Origin: Oceanibaculum nanhaiense
Lineage (GTDB): Bacteria > Pseudomonadota > Alphaproteobacteria > Oceanibaculales > Oceanibaculaceae
Assembly (NCBI RefSeq): GCF_002148795.1
Contig: NZ_MPOB01000003.1
Span: 186,001 to 250,000 of the forward strand
DNA length: 64,000 nucleotides
Direction of reading: 5' to 3'
Below the pieces are notes generated by a model that saw only the letters and a list, made by a program, of their open reading frames with translations, was not told the origin of the DNA and did not search any database. A program made the position numbers and the translations under genes. This document shows, in pieces, positions 50,808 through 60,871 of the stretch. Every line of letters begins with the position of its first letter. Position 1 is the stretch's first letter.

Positions 50808-50824
50808 GCCGTGCATGGCACGGC
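50808..50824. promoter_or_regulatory. Palindrome upstream of the ABC transporter operon
   Basis: GCCGTGC-ATG-GCACGGC has perfect 7-bp arms and lies 90 bp upstream of the substrate-binding protein start at 50914. It could be an operator or a leader hairpin. The remainder of 50610-50913 shows no gene. Confidence 0.4.
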
Positions 50825-50913
50825 GATTGCTGACAGATGAACGCCGCCTCCGTTCGCGTGGGCACCGTTATTCCTTCAAATCTGGCATTCAGGTAAATCT
50901 GGGAGATTAGGAC

Positions 50914-51741
50914 ATGAAGATTCTGGCTGGCGCGACCTGCGCCCTGCTGCTTGCCACTGCCGTCGCGCAGGCCGAGCCGCTGAAGACCGGCGTGGACGGC
51001 ACCTTCGCCCCGCACGCCATGCCGAAGCTGAGCGGCGGCGTGGAGGGTTTCAACATCGACCTCGCCAACGAGATCGGCAAGCGCACCAAGCGCGGCGTCA
51101 CCATCGAGGCGACGCAGTTTTCCGGCCTGCTGCCGGGCCTGCAGGCCGGCACCTACGATTTCATCGCCGCGCCGACCACGGTAACGCAGGAGCGCGCGGA
51201 GAATTTGCTGTTCACCGAAGGCTACCTGAACACCGACTTCCAGTTCGTGGTGAAGGCCGGCACGCCGGATATCAAGGATCTGGCCGAGCTGAAGGACAAG
51301 GTGATCGCGGTCAATCGCGGCTCCGCCTATGACAGCTGGGTGCGCGCGCAGGCCGACAAGATCGGCTGGAAGGTCGAGACCTTCGGCACCAACACCGATG
51401 CGCTCCAGGCCGTCATCTCCGGCCGCGCCTATGCCAATGTCGCCGGCAACACGGTGTCCGCCTGGGCAGTGAAGAAGAATCCGCAGATCAAGCTGTCCTA
51501 CCTGCACTCGACCGGCCTGGTCTGGGCCGCGCCGATCCGCAAGGGCAATGAGGAGATGCGCAAGCTGGTGGAAACCGCCATCGAGTGCATGAAGCTGGAT
51601 GGCACCATGGCGGCGATGCACGAGAAATGGTTCGGCACCAAGCCGGCAGCCGGTTCCGCGGCGGTCACCGTCTATCCGGGCTATGGCGTACCGGGGATGC
51701 CGGGCTACGACGCGACCGAGCACACGCCGGCCTGCAGCTGA
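50914..51741 (+). CDS. Polar amino acid ABC transporter substrate-binding protein
   Basis: A 275-residue periplasmic protein of the SBP_bac_3 family. Signal peptide residues 1-20 ([20 protein letters not shown]). The fold has [69 protein letters not shown], then [18 protein letters not shown] near the hinge. ATG 50914 follows GGGAG. The genes for an ATPase and two permeases follow within 70 bp, one complete uptake system. The ligand is unknown. Confidence 0.92.
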   Translation: MKILAGATCALLLATAVAQAEPLKTGVDGTFAPHAMPKLSGGVEGFNIDLANEIGKRTKRGVTIEATQFSGLLPGLQAGTYDFIAAPTTVTQERAENLLFTEGYLNTDFQFVVKAGTPDIKDLAELKDKVIAVNRGSAYDSWVRAQADKIGWKVETFGTNTDALQAVISGRAYANVAGNTVSAWAVKKNPQIKLSYLHSTGLVWAAPIRKGNEEMRKLVETAIECMKLDGTMAAMHEKWFGTKPAAGSAAVTVYPGYGVPGMPGYDATEHTPACS

Positions 51742-51809
51742 TAGGTTTGCGCGCATAGAACGGGCGGGGTTGACCATGACCCCGCCCTTCCGTTTCTGGA
51801 GTAACAATC

Positions 51810-52553
51810 TTGTCCCACCCCGCCGCCATGCTGGACATCGCCGGCCTGCGGAAAAACTACAACGCGCTGGAGGTGCTGAAGGGCATCGACCTTGAGGTGG
51901 CGCCGCAGGAGCTGGTCTTCGTCATCGGCCCCTCCGGTTCCGGCAAGAGCACGCTGCTGCGCTGCTGCAACCTGCTGGAAGTACCGGACGAGGGTTCGAT
52001 CCGCGTCGATGGCGTGGAGCTGCTGGACCCGCGCACCGACATCAACCGCATGCGCCAGCGCATCGGCATGGTGTTCCAGTCCTTCAACCTCTACCCGCAT
52101 ATGAGTGTGCTGGCCAACGTCATGCTGGCACTGCGCAAGGTACTGAAGAAGAACCGGGCGGAGGCGCGTGAGATCGCCGAGGCGGCGCTGGCCCGGGTCG
52201 GGCTTGGCGACAAACTGGAGGCTTATCCCGCGCAGCTTTCCGGCGGCCAGCAGCAGCGCGCGGCGATTGCCCGCGCCATGGCGCTGGAGCCGAAGATCAT
52301 GCTGTTTGACGAGCCGACCTCGGCGCTGGACCCGGAGCTGGTCGGCAGCGTGCTGCAGGTGATGCATGAGCTGCGCGACGCCGGCATGACGATGATGGTG
52401 GTCAGCCACGAGATGCGCTTCGCCCGCGACGCCGCCGACCGCGTGGTGTTCATGGATGCCGGGGTGATCGTGGAACAGGGCACGCCGGCCGCGATATTCG
52501 GATCGCCCGAGCAGGAGCGCACCCGCGCCTTCCTCGCCAACTTCCAGGCATAA
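51810..52553 (+). CDS. Amino acid ABC transporter ATP-binding protein
   Basis: A 247-residue ATPase of the GlnQ/HisP family. Walker [20 protein letters not shown]-loop [25 protein letters not shown] signature [17 protein letters not shown], Walker [17 protein letters not shown] and switch His VSHEM are all present. The start is TTG 51810 with a GGAG site 9 bp upstream; ATG 51828 is the alternative, close to the first beta strand. It sits between the SBP and the permease genes. Confidence 0.94.
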   Translation: MSHPAAMLDIAGLRKNYNALEVLKGIDLEVAPQELVFVIGPSGSGKSTLLRCCNLLEVPDEGSIRVDGVELLDPRTDINRMRQRIGMVFQSFNLYPHMSVLANVMLALRKVLKKNRAEAREIAEAALARVGLGDKLEAYPAQLSGGQQQRAAIARAMALEPKIMLFDEPTSALDPELVGSVLQVMHELRDAGMTMMVVSHEMRFARDAADRVVFMDAGVIVEQGTPAAIFGSPEQERTRAFLANFQA

Positions 52554-52557
52554 CCCC

Positions 52558-53241
52558 ATGAACGGGCTGGATATCTTCCTCGACGCCTTCTTCAACCAGA
52601 AGGTCATCGACAAATATTTGCCGGACATTCTCTGGGGCATGGTGGTGACCGTGCAGGTGGCACTGGCGGTCGTCGCCACCGGCATCGTGCTCGGCCTGGG
52701 GCTGGCGGCGATCCGCAGCTTCCACATCAGGCCTGTGAACTGGCTGATCGTCGGCTTCGTCGATATCTTCCGCGCGCTGCCGCCGCTGGTGGTCATCCTG
52801 ATCGTCTATTTCGGCCTGCCCAATGTTGGCATCAGCCTGTCCAGCTTCGCCGTGCTGTGGCTGGTGCTCTCCCTGGTGCTGGCGGCGTTTTCCGAGGAAA
52901 TCTTCTGGGCCGGCATCGCCTCCATCCGCAAGGGCCAGTGGGAAGCGGCGCGCTCCACCGGGCTGACGCTCGCCCAGACGCTGGGCTACATCATCCTGCC
53001 GCAGGCGGTGCGCATTACCGTGCCGCCGCTGACCAACCGCACCATCGCCATCACCAAGAACACGGCGCTGGGTGCGGTCATCGGCGTCCCGGAAATCCTG
53101 ATGCAGGCGCAGACCGCACAGAGCTTTTCCGGCAATGCCACACCGCTGCTGCTGGGCTCGCTCGCCTATGTCGCGCTGTTCGTGCCGGTGGTGATCCTCG
53201 GGCGCTGGCTGGAAACCCGCTTCGCCTGGGACCGGGCATAG
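52558..53241 (+). CDS. Amino acid ABC transporter permease 1
   Basis: A 227-residue HisM/GlnP-type permease with five helices. WGMVVTVQVALAVVATGIVLGLGLAAIRS, FRALPPLVVILIVYFGLP, and the EAA loop WEAARSTGLTLAQTLGYIILPQAVRITVPPLTN are present. It is 4 bp after the ATPase gene and 9 bp before the second permease; the pair makes a heterodimeric pore. Confidence 0.93.
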   Translation: MNGLDIFLDAFFNQKVIDKYLPDILWGMVVTVQVALAVVATGIVLGLGLAAIRSFHIRPVNWLIVGFVDIFRALPPLVVILIVYFGLPNVGISLSSFAVLWLVLSLVLAAFSEEIFWAGIASIRKGQWEAARSTGLTLAQTLGYIILPQAVRITVPPLTNRTIAITKNTALGAVIGVPEILMQAQTAQSFSGNATPLLLGSLAYVALFVPVVILGRWLETRFAWDRA

Positions 53242-53250
53242 GAGCCGCGC

Positions 53251-53916
53251 ATGGATTTGCTGCTCGACCAGTTCTTCAATCTCGACATCATGCGCCAGGT
53301 GCTGCCGCTGCTGCTGCGCGGCCTCGGCATGACGCTGCTGCTGTGCCTCGCCGTGATCCCGCTGGGCCTTGTCGGCGGCCTCGCCATCGCGCTGATCTGC
53401 ACCAGCCGCAATAAGCCGCTGCGCTGGGCCGCCTTCGTGCTGGTCGATTTCTTCCGTGCCGTGCCGCCGCTGGTGCTGCTGATCTTCCTCTATGCCGGCC
53501 TGCCCTTCATCGGCATTCGCCTGTCGCCTTTCCTGGCGGTGTGCCTCGCCTTCTTCCTGAACACCGGCGCCTATTACGGCGAGATCTACCGCGCCGGCAT
53601 CGACAGCATCGGCAAGGGCCAGTGGGAGGCGGCACGCTCGACCGGCCTCAGCGCGCCGCAGACGCTGGCCTACATCATCATCCCGCAGGCCGTGCGCAAC
53701 GTGCTGCCGGACCTCGTCTCCAACACGGTGGAGGTGGTGAAGCTGACCTCCATCGCCAGCGTGGTGGCCCTGCCGGAGCTGCTCTACGCCGCCGACATGG
53801 CACGCTCCGTCACCTACAACCCATCCAGCCTGGTGCTGGCGGCGGCGATCTATCTGGCACTGCTGTGGCCCTGCGTCAGGCTGCTGAGCCGGCTGGAGCA
53901 TCGCGCCGGGCGTTAG
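53251..53916 (+). CDS. Amino acid ABC transporter permease 2
   Basis: A 221-residue permease with the same layout as the first: LLLRGLGMTLLLCLAVIPLGLVGGLAIALI, FRAVPPLVLLIFLYAGLP, and the EAA loop WEAARSTGLSAPQTLAYIIIPQAVRNVLPDLVSN. Last gene of the transporter operon. Its TAG stop overlaps the convergent YcaQ-type gene in the four bases TTAG. Confidence 0.93.
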   Translation: MDLLLDQFFNLDIMRQVLPLLLRGLGMTLLLCLAVIPLGLVGGLAIALICTSRNKPLRWAAFVLVDFFRAVPPLVLLIFLYAGLPFIGIRLSPFLAVCLAFFLNTGAYYGEIYRAGIDSIGKGQWEAARSTGLSAPQTLAYIIIPQAVRNVLPDLVSNTVEVVKLTSIASVVALPELLYAADMARSVTYNPSSLVLAAAIYLALLWPCVRLLSRLEHRAGR

Positions 53917-55127
53917 AGGGCGTGCCGTAACGGCCCGGCCAGATCGCCGTCGGCGCCGGCCTCCACCCGCTCCAGACCCAGCCAGCGCGCCATCCGGTGC
54001 AGTTCCTCCGCCAGCGGGCCGGCGATCTTGCGGTGGTCCTGCCCGGCCTCGGCATGGGCGGCATGGACGCGCAAGGTATGCGCGGCGCGGTCCGCCTTGG
54101 CATCCACCCGCGCCACCAGCCGGTCGCCCAGCAGGAAGGGCAGTACGTAATAGCCATATTGGCGCTTTTCCTGCGGCGTGTAGAATTCCAGCCGGTAGCG
54201 GAAGCCGAAGAGGCGTTCCGTGCGGTCGCGCTCCCACACCAGCGAATCGAAGGGCGAGAGCAGCGCCTGCGCCTTCACCCGGCCCGGCAGGCGTGCATCC
54301 CGGTGCAGATAGGCCTGGTGCTTCCAGCCGGAAACCGTGACCGGCAGCAGATCGCCCGCCTCCACCAGCTCGGCCAGCCGGCCCCGGGCATCGGCGACGT
54401 CGAGGCGGAAATAGTCGCGCAGGTCGCGTTCGGTCGCCACGCCCATCGCCTGTGCCGAAATCCGCATCAGCTCGCGCTGCGCATCGGCCTCCGACGGGGT
54501 CGGGATATCGACGATGGCGTGCGGCAGCACGCGTTCCGTCAGATCATAGACGCGCTCGAAATTACGCCGCGTGGCGGTGGTGACGATGCCGGCCCAGAAC
54601 AGCCATTCCATGGCGATCTTGCCGTCGCTCCAGCCCCACCAGGCGCCGCGCGATTCGCCGGCCATACTGAGTTCCGAGGCGCCAAGCGGCCCGCGGTCGC
54701 GCAGTTCCGCCAGCACCTCGCCAATATAGGGTTGCCGCTCCCGGCCAAACCGCGCGAGGCTCTTGTACAGCCCCTCGCCGCGTTCCGCCCGCGCCATGCG
54801 CCAGCGCATCAGCGGCTGCAGTTCCAGCGGCAGGAGCGAGGCTTCATGCCCCCAATATTCGAACAGGCCGCGCCGCTTGCCGCGATAGGCGTGGCGGTCC
54901 AGCAAATCGTGCTCGTAATGGCCCAGGCGGGAAAACATCGGCAGATAGTGCGAACGCACCAGCACATTCACCGAATCCATCTGCAGCAGACCGATGCGCT
55001 CGAAGGTGCCGCGCAGATGGCGCAGCGCCACGGCGGCGGGCTGACGGCCCCCAAAACCCTGCGCCGCCAGTGCGATGCGCCGCGCCTCCGCCGGCGTCAG
55101 CCGGCCGGCATCCTTCCAGACAGCCAT
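53913..55127 (-). CDS. YcaQ/AlkX-type DNA glycosylase (HTH_42 family)
   Basis: A 404-residue winged-helix protein of the HTH_42 (formerly DUF1006) family, which in E. coli (YcaQ) unhooks DNA interstrand crosslinks. The catalytic Q-x-D motif is in FERIGLLQMDSVNVLVRSHYLPMFSRLG (Gln49, Asp51). LEYWGHEASLLPLELQPLMRWRM and AFWAGIVTTATRRNFERVYDLTERVLP-like blocks follow, and a C-terminal KRQYGYYVLPFLLGDRLVARVDAKADR. The frame extends upstream, but ATG 55127 has a GGGGGAGAGG site and the natural N-terminus. Confidence 0.85.
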   Translation of the reverse strand: MAVWKDAGRLTPAEARRIALAAQGFGGRQPAAVALRHLRGTFERIGLLQMDSVNVLVRSHYLPMFSRLGHYEHDLLDRHAYRGKRRGLFEYWGHEASLLPLELQPLMRWRMARAERGEGLYKSLARFGRERQPYIGEVLAELRDRGPLGASELSMAGESRGAWWGWSDGKIAMEWLFWAGIVTTATRRNFERVYDLTERVLPHAIVDIPTPSEADAQRELMRISAQAMGVATERDLRDYFRLDVADARGRLAELVEAGDLLPVTVSGWKHQAYLHRDARLPGRVKAQALLSPFDSLVWERDRTERLFGFRYRLEFYTPQEKRQYGYYVLPFLLGDRLVARVDAKADRAAHTLRVHAAHAEAGQDHRKIAGPLAEELHRMARWLGLERVEAGADGDLAGPLRHAL

Positions 55128-55188
55128 ATCCTCTCCCCCTGCATATCGCCTGCGGGAGTTTGGAACAAAAAAGGAACTTTGAGAAGAC

Positions 55189-56919
55189 TCAGCTGGCGGA
55201 ACGCAGACCTGGGTCGTTATCCACATAGAGGACGCTGCGGTTGCGGCCGCCACGCTTGGCCATGTAGAGCGCCTCATCTGCCCGCGCGATCGCCGTCATC
55301 AGGTCGTCGTCAGACTCATCGACACCCGCGACCCCGATGCTGACGGTAACGCTCACCAGCACCGACTCGACCGATATCGGGTTGCTTTCGACCCGCTTGC
55401 GCAGCCGCTCGGCCAGCTTCATGCCGCCGCTCAGCGAGCTGCAGGACAGGATGGCGATTTCCTCTCCGCCCAACCGGCAGATCACATCATCGCCGCGCGC
55501 CACGGCCAGGCATTGCCAGGCGATGGCCTGGATCACCTTGTCGCCGACCAGATGGCCATGCAGGTCGTTCACTACTTTGAAATGATCGATGTCCAGCAGC
55601 AGGACCGACAGGTCGCCGCCGGTCTCCTGTATCTGCTTCATCAGGCCCTGACCACGCGCTTCCAGCCCGCGCCGGTTCAGCAGCCCGGTCAACGCGTCGC
55701 GCTCCGCCAGCTCGATCAGGCTCTGATTGACCGCCTGCAGTTCAGAGGTTTTTTCGGCGATCTGGCTTTCCACTTGGCTGTGCATCTGTTCGACCGCACC
55801 CTCGGCCCGCTGCAGGCGCCGCACCAGGGCGCGCAGCGATTGCGAGAGTGCCACCAGCTCGCGGTTGCCGAACAGCCTCGGCAGATTAACCTCGCGCGGA
55901 TCATGACCCAGCATCTCGGCTGTTTCGCGCAGCTTATTCAGCGGCGCCGCCAGGCGGCGGGCCGTGAACCAGCCCAGGATCATCGCGAGAATGGTCAGCG
56001 CCAGGCCGATGACAGCAATGAGCATCTGCAGCCGGACGACCGGTTCCAGCACATTATCCGTTGGCTGCACCGACAGGACCACCCAGCCGAGGCCCGGATA
56101 ATCGCGGAACCCCTCTGTCGCATGAAAGCCGACGATGCTGTCATGCCCGTTCACCACCTCACGCAGAAACCCGTTCTTGCCCTGGCGTGCCCGTTTCAGG
56201 GCCTCCAGCCCGGAGTAATCCTCGCCAAACGGGCCGCCGACCAGAACCCGCCCCTCCATATCCAGAACCTTGAAGGAGCGCTGCGACTCCAGATCCTCGG
56301 CCGATTGCGTCGCATCGCGAACGTCACGCAGCCAGTTCGCCGACAGGTGCGCGCCCAGCACCCCAAGCACCGAACCGTCGCGCGCCAGAATCGGGGCGGA
56401 AACATCGATAAAGCGCAGCGGCTCCAGCTCCGTTGCCCCCATCAGCCGGGCCAGAAGCATGGCGTCATGGACGTCGCCGACATAGGGGCCCTTCAGCGCC
56501 TCCTGAAACCAGCCCCTGCTGCTGACATCCTGGCCAACCAGCATGTCGCCGGTCGCCGCCTTCACCGTGCCATCGGTTTTTACAATGCCAATCCAGTTGT
56601 AAAGCGGATAAGAGAGTTTCATGCGGTCCAGCAGCGAGGCAAGCTGCCGGTCCGATGCCTGCTCCAGATTCAAGATGAAATGCATGTTCGCGAGATTGGC
56701 AATGTCGCGGAAGCGCTCGTACATGCCATGATCCAGCGCCTTCTGCATGATCGTGGCGCGCACAGCAAGATCGTTACCGATCCGCTGCTGCAGCCGGTGC
56801 GATGCATAGAAATTCACGGCCAGCGCCGACAGGAAGATAAGCAGCGCCATCAACGCACCGATGGCGATGCCGAGCTGCGTCGACAGTGAGAGACGGTCCA
56901 GGAAATTCTTTGTTCGCAT
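55189..56919 (-). CDS. Membrane diguanylate cyclase (dCache-HAMP-GGDEF)
   Basis: A 576-residue signalling protein. Two membrane helices flank a periplasmic sensor of the dCache type: TQLGIAIGALMALLIFLSALAVNFYA and LQMLIAVIGLALTILAMILGWFT. A HAMP-like and coiled segment follows (LAAPLNKLRETAEM), then the GGDEF domain. The active site is GGEEI in VICRLGGEEIAIL, and RGDD directly before it forms a complete RxxD I-site for product inhibition. It makes c-di-GMP, which controls motility and attachment. ATG 56919 is preferred to TTG 56934. No EAL domain is present. Confidence 0.92.
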   Translation of the reverse strand: MRTKNFLDRLSLSTQLGIAIGALMALLIFLSALAVNFYASHRLQQRIGNDLAVRATIMQKALDHGMYERFRDIANLANMHFILNLEQASDRQLASLLDRMKLSYPLYNWIGIVKTDGTVKAATGDMLVGQDVSSRGWFQEALKGPYVGDVHDAMLLARLMGATELEPLRFIDVSAPILARDGSVLGVLGAHLSANWLRDVRDATQSAEDLESQRSFKVLDMEGRVLVGGPFGEDYSGLEALKRARQGKNGFLREVVNGHDSIVGFHATEGFRDYPGLGWVVLSVQPTDNVLEPVVRLQMLIAVIGLALTILAMILGWFTARRLAAPLNKLRETAEMLGHDPREVNLPRLFGNRELVALSQSLRALVRRLQRAEGAVEQMHSQVESQIAEKTSELQAVNQSLIELAERDALTGLLNRRGLEARGQGLMKQIQETGGDLSVLLLDIDHFKVVNDLHGHLVGDKVIQAIAWQCLAVARGDDVICRLGGEEIAILSCSSLSGGMKLAERLRKRVESNPISVESVLVSVTVSIGVAGVDESDDDLMTAIARADEALYMAKRGGRNRSVLYVDNDPGLRSAS

Positions 56920-57037
56920 AAGGGCTGTCCGCAAAAAATTCCCTGAGAGCCTAACGCCTACATATTAACAAATACATAAGCATGTATTCGCGGGAAACCT
57001 TAAAACGAAAAACACCGTCGATAAAAGGCCCCTAAGT

Positions 57038-57637
57038 CTAGCGAATCTTTCCCAACGCCGCGGTAAATCCTTTCAGCGAGACCGGCAGATCGACCGACTT
57101 GCCGCCATGGTCGTTCACGGAGACGGTCAGGGTCGTGCCGGCACGCAGGGCGCCAAGATCCACCTCAGTCATCTGCCAGGGCGCGATGCAGCCCTGCGGC
57201 TCGCAATGCCGGTACGGGATCGTCTTGGGCGCGCCCTGGTCGATCTTCAGCGATACGCCAGCAGGCAGCAGTACGCCCAGCGGCAGCACGAGCACCGCCT
57301 GCGGCGGCGTTTTCTCGCCCGTGTAGCCGACGACCATCACCAGCACCTCGCGCTTGCTGTTGCGGTCGGACAGCACCTGCACCATCTCGCAGCGCTTCGG
57401 CTGGTTCGCCTGAGCTTCGAGGCAGCGCACTACCCAGTCCTGCACCTGTTCGCGGGTCTGGTTCGGGGCCGGCTGACCACCCTGGCCCTGGCGGTTTTGC
57501 GCCGGCGCCGGCGCCGTTTGGCCTTGCGCGGTCTGCGCGTGCACCGTCTGGGTGAGAGCAGGAACACAAAGCGACGCCGCCAGAACGGCCGTCAGGACCG
57601 CAAGCTGGCGGGTAAAAAGAACGGAGGACAAGATCAT
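57038..57637 (-). CDS. Invasion-associated locus B (IalB) family protein
   Basis: A 199-residue exported protein. A signal peptide (residues 1-35, AVLTAVLAASLCVPALTQTVHA) is followed by a Gln/Pro-rich linker and the IalB domain: VQDWVVRCLEAQANQPKRCEMVQVL, VLVMVVGYTGE, VLLPAGVSLKIDQG, YRHCEPQGCIAPWQMTEVDLGALRAGTTLTV. Four Cys probably form two disulfides. IalB proteins were named from Bartonella, but most homologues in free-living alphaproteobacteria have no known virulence role. Confidence 0.9.
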   Translation of the reverse strand: MILSSVLFTRQLAVLTAVLAASLCVPALTQTVHAQTAQGQTAPAPAQNRQGQGGQPAPNQTREQVQDWVVRCLEAQANQPKRCEMVQVLSDRNSKREVLVMVVGYTGEKTPPQAVLVLPLGVLLPAGVSLKIDQGAPKTIPYRHCEPQGCIAPWQMTEVDLGALRAGTTLTVSVNDHGGKSVDLPVSLKGFTAALGKIR

Positions 57638-57749
57638 TTCTCCATGGACTATACCGAACCCCGGCGCATCCCTAACACGCCGGAACCCGACAACGCTATC
57701 GCGGCATTGTGGCGGCCACTAGGCAGCCAGCTTATTGTCCGGCGCCAGC

Positions 57750-58520
57750 CTATTGTTCGACGAAGGCCTTCTCGACGACATAATGGCCCGGTTCCGACTG
57801 GCTGCCCTCGACGAAGCCCTTGCCTTCGAGGATCACCCGCAGATCGGCCAGCATGGCGGGACTGCCGCACAGCATGACGCGGTCATTCTCCTTGTCCAGT
57901 GGCGGCAGGCCAAGGTCGCTGAACAGCTTGCCATTCTCGACCAGCGTGCTGATGCGGCCGGTATTGCGGAACGCCTCGCGGGTGACGGTCGGGTAATAGA
58001 GCAGCCTGCCCGCCACCATCTCGCCGAAGAATTCGTTGTTCGGCAGGTCGGCGATGACATCCATATAGGCCAGTTCCGCCACTTCGCGGCAGCCATGGGC
58101 CAGGATCACCTTCTCATAGCGCTCATAGGCTTCCGGATCCTTGATGATGCTCATGAAGGGCGCCAGACCGGTACCGGTGCCCAGCAGATAGAGCCGCTTG
58201 CCCGGCAGCAGATTGTCCTGCAGCAGGGTACCGGTCGCCTTGCGCCCGACCAGCACCGTGTCGCCGGGCTGGATATCCTTCAGGCGGGAGGTCAAGGCAC
58301 CGTCCGGCACCTTGATGCTGAGGAATTCCAGCTGCTCCTCGTAATTGGCGCTGACCATGCTGTAGGCGCGCAGCAGCGGCTTGCCGTTCAGTTCCAGCCC
58401 GATCATGGCGAACTGGCCGTTCAGGAAACGGAAAGATTGGTCGCGGGTGGTGGTGAAGCTGAACAGCGTGTCGGTCCAGTGATGCACGCTGGTCACGGTT
58501 GCCTTCATCAGATTGCTCAT
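57750..58520 (-). CDS. fpr: Ferredoxin-NADP reductase (Fpr)
   Basis: A 256-residue flavoprotein of the bacterial FNR type. FAD binding RAYSMVSANYEEQLEFLSIKVPDGALTSRLKDIQPGD, the GTGLAPFMSIIKDPE loop for NADPH, and the C-terminal VMLCGSPAML ... YVVEKAFVEQ, typical of proteobacterial Fpr, are present. It exchanges electrons between NADPH and ferredoxin or flavodoxin. Start ATG 58520. Monocistronic as far as seen. Confidence 0.93.
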   Translation of the reverse strand: MSNLMKATVTSVHHWTDTLFSFTTTRDQSFRFLNGQFAMIGLELNGKPLLRAYSMVSANYEEQLEFLSIKVPDGALTSRLKDIQPGDTVLVGRKATGTLLQDNLLPGKRLYLLGTGTGLAPFMSIIKDPEAYERYEKVILAHGCREVAELAYMDVIADLPNNEFFGEMVAGRLLYYPTVTREAFRNTGRISTLVENGKLFSDLGLPPLDKENDRVMLCGSPAMLADLRVILEGKGFVEGSQSEPGHYVVEKAFVEQ

Positions 58521-58674
58521 CCCGCCAGTCCGCCTTCCTTGCTTATAATCATACGTACACGAACAAGTTGTTAAGACCTATTCTTAGATAAAACAACCCC
58601 TTCTTAGCAAGGGCTGTATGCCGCAATTTGTGAATAGGGTCCATGCGGCGTGATGGCATGGCCCCATGCAGGCT

Positions 58675-59205
58675 TTAATTCGGCTTGAAGGCCATGACGG
58701 CGATTATGGCCTCGACCCGCCCATCCTCACCGGCAAGCGGGAGCAGCAGACGCTCATACGGAATGAAATCGCGGCCCGGAACCGGCATCTGAAGCTGGGC
58801 ATAGGCTGGCCGGCAGTTCAGGGCGACATCGGAAAAGGCCGCCATCATCCTCGGATAGGTGGCGCTGTCATAGACATCTTCGAAGTATTTTCCGGTCGAG
58901 TCGCGAGCATAACGCTGGACGACGCTGGTGCCGACAAGCCGGAACTGGAAACGCGGCCGGTCAGAACCCTTCTGGTCCGAAACCCAGTGGACTGTATAGA
59001 GAACCAACCAGGGCAGGATGGCCGGCGGGATATCGATCGGGTCGATTGCGGCGCGCGGCGGCGGAACGGAGCCCACAAACTTGCCCAGCCAGTATTCGAA
59101 CATCTGGCGATGATGCGGATGCGTCAGCTGCGCGGAAAAGCTGGCGATGGAAGGATTGGGCTTTGCGGTGTCGCGTCCCTTCGACGATCTGTCACCATTT
59201 ACCAT
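58675..59205 (-). CDS. PAS_5 domain protein
   Basis: A 176-residue PAS_5 family protein, common in Rhodospirillales. Blocks are PHHRQMFEYWLGKFVGSVPPPRAAIDPIDIPPAILPWLVLYTVH, FRLVGTSVVQRYARDSTGKYFEDVYDS, and PVPGRDFIPYERLLLPLAGEDGRVEAIIAVMAFK. The YERLLLPL motif is typical. No output domain, so it may be a stand-alone sensor or regulator of a partner. The ligand is unknown. Confidence 0.82.
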   Translation of the reverse strand: MVNGDRSSKGRDTAKPNPSIASFSAQLTHPHHRQMFEYWLGKFVGSVPPPRAAIDPIDIPPAILPWLVLYTVHWVSDQKGSDRPRFQFRLVGTSVVQRYARDSTGKYFEDVYDSATYPRMMAAFSDVALNCRPAYAQLQMPVPGRDFIPYERLLLPLAGEDGRVEAIIAVMAFKPN

Positions 59206-59293
59206 CGTGCCCTATCCCTGCCCGGCATCACCCTTACCAGCGTATATTAGATAGTTTTCTTTTTAGACAAAAGCAAAGCCAGCCCGATCCCGC

Positions 59294-60703
59294 TCACCCC
59301 CAGCCGGGTGCTGTCTGCCGGTGCCAGTCCGTGGCCGACTGAAAGGCATGGCCGATGCGCAACGCCAGCGCGTCGCCGTGCGGCCGGCAGACGATCTGCA
59401 ACGAGACCGGCAGCCCGGCCCCATCCAGCCCGGCCGGTACGGATAGCGCGCACCAGCCGAAATAGCTGACCATACGGGTGAAGCGACCGAGGATCAGGCT
59501 GGCTTCATCCACCTCATCGACCGGAATGGCGCTGATCGGCAATGTCGGGGTCAGCAGCGCGTCCATCCCGTCGATACTGACCTGCCAGCGCCGCGAGCTG
59601 TCGATGCGGTCCTGCAGCAGGGCGATGTAATCGGCGGCCAGCAGTGGCTTGCCGGTCAGGATGCGCTGCTTGGTGTGCTGGCCGATGGGCAGTCTCTCAT
59701 CCTCCAGAAGATGACGCAGATTGCTGTAGCCCTCCGACATGATGGTGAGGAAGCTGCGCGGCTGCACATCCTCGCAGCGCTCCGGCGGGGTGATCTCGTG
59801 GATACTGGCTCCCTGCTTCTCCAGCGCCGTCAGGGCAGCGCGATAGGCCGCCAGCACGCCCTCGGCCACGCCGTCCAGATGCGATTCCGGCAGCACGCCA
59901 AAGCGCATGCCAGCGATGCCGAGGCCGATCCCCGCCAGCGGATCTTCCGCCGTCGGCAGGCCAAGCGTCGCCGGGTCCAGCGGATCGGGGCCAGCGATCG
60001 CCGCATGGATCAGCGCCGCATCCTGTGCAGTGCGAACCATCGGCCCCAGCGAATCCTGATTATGCGCCAGCGGCATGGTGTTGGCGTTGCTGACCCGGCC
60101 ATGGGTCGGCTTCAGCCCGGTCAGCCCGCACAGGGCGGCGGGAATACGGATCGAGCCGCTGGTGTCGCTGCCGATGGCCGCCGGCGCCAGGGCTGCCGCC
60201 ACGGTAACGCCGGAGCCGCTGGAGGAGCCGCCCGGCACGCGGTGCACCTCCCGGTCCCACGGGTTGCGCGGCGTACCGAGATACTGGTTGGTGCCCCAGC
60301 CGCCGCAGGCGAACTCCACCATATGCGCGCGGCCGATCAGCACCATGCCGGCGGCGCGCAGCCGCTTCACCACGGTCGCGGTCTGCGCCGGACGCCGGTC
60401 CTTCAACGCCAGCGAGCCGCCGGTGCCGGGCTGGCCGGCCACGTCGCACAGATCCTTCACCGCGATGGGAATGCCATGCAGCGGCCCGGCGACCGCCCCG
60501 GCCCGGCGCAGCGCATCGGCGGCATCCGCCTCGGCGCGGGCGGCCTCGGCATCGACATGGATCAGCGCGTTCAGCGCCGCATTGTGGCGTGCGATGCGGT
60601 CCAGATAGAGCTCTGTCAGGTCGCGGGCCGTGACAGCGCCATCGGACAGCGCCTGCGAGAGGGTGGATAGGTCGGCGTGCGCAAGATCGGCAGGCAGCTT
60701 CAT
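59294..60703 (-). CDS. Amidase signature family protein
   Basis: A 469-residue amidase. The catalytic triad is Lys83 (PIAVKDLCDVAG), Ser160 in GGSSSGSG and Ser184 in GSDTSGSIRIPA, with the family order and spacing. It hydrolyses an amide bond in a small substrate; AS enzymes vary widely (aminoacyl-tRNA, arylamides, nitrile-derived amides). ATG 60703. It is divergent from the threonine aldolase gene. Confidence 0.92.
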   Translation of the reverse strand: MKLPADLAHADLSTLSQALSDGAVTARDLTELYLDRIARHNAALNALIHVDAEAARAEADAADALRRAGAVAGPLHGIPIAVKDLCDVAGQPGTGGSLALKDRRPAQTATVVKRLRAAGMVLIGRAHMVEFACGGWGTNQYLGTPRNPWDREVHRVPGGSSSGSGVTVAAALAPAAIGSDTSGSIRIPAALCGLTGLKPTHGRVSNANTMPLAHNQDSLGPMVRTAQDAALIHAAIAGPDPLDPATLGLPTAEDPLAGIGLGIAGMRFGVLPESHLDGVAEGVLAAYRAALTALEKQGASIHEITPPERCEDVQPRSFLTIMSEGYSNLRHLLEDERLPIGQHTKQRILTGKPLLAADYIALLQDRIDSSRRWQVSIDGMDALLTPTLPISAIPVDEVDEASLILGRFTRMVSYFGWCALSVPAGLDGAGLPVSLQIVCRPHGDALALRIGHAFQSATDWHRQTAPGWG

Positions 60704-60871
60704 CGGTCAGGCTTTCCGCAAATTATGGTTTCCTGCCGGAAGCCTAGCCTGCCGAGCCGGCTTTAGCGATACGCCGGTGAAACGGGCTGCCATGCGCCTG
60801 AAGCCTTGTTCCGGCCGCGCGCGCAATGCTCTACTGCCCACCCCGCCCGCAACAAAGAACGGACCCCCGCC

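Noticed and set aside
52450-54237. 595-codon minus-strand frame opposite the ABC permeases
   Set aside because: Gln/Arg/His-rich antisense translation with no recognisable fold.
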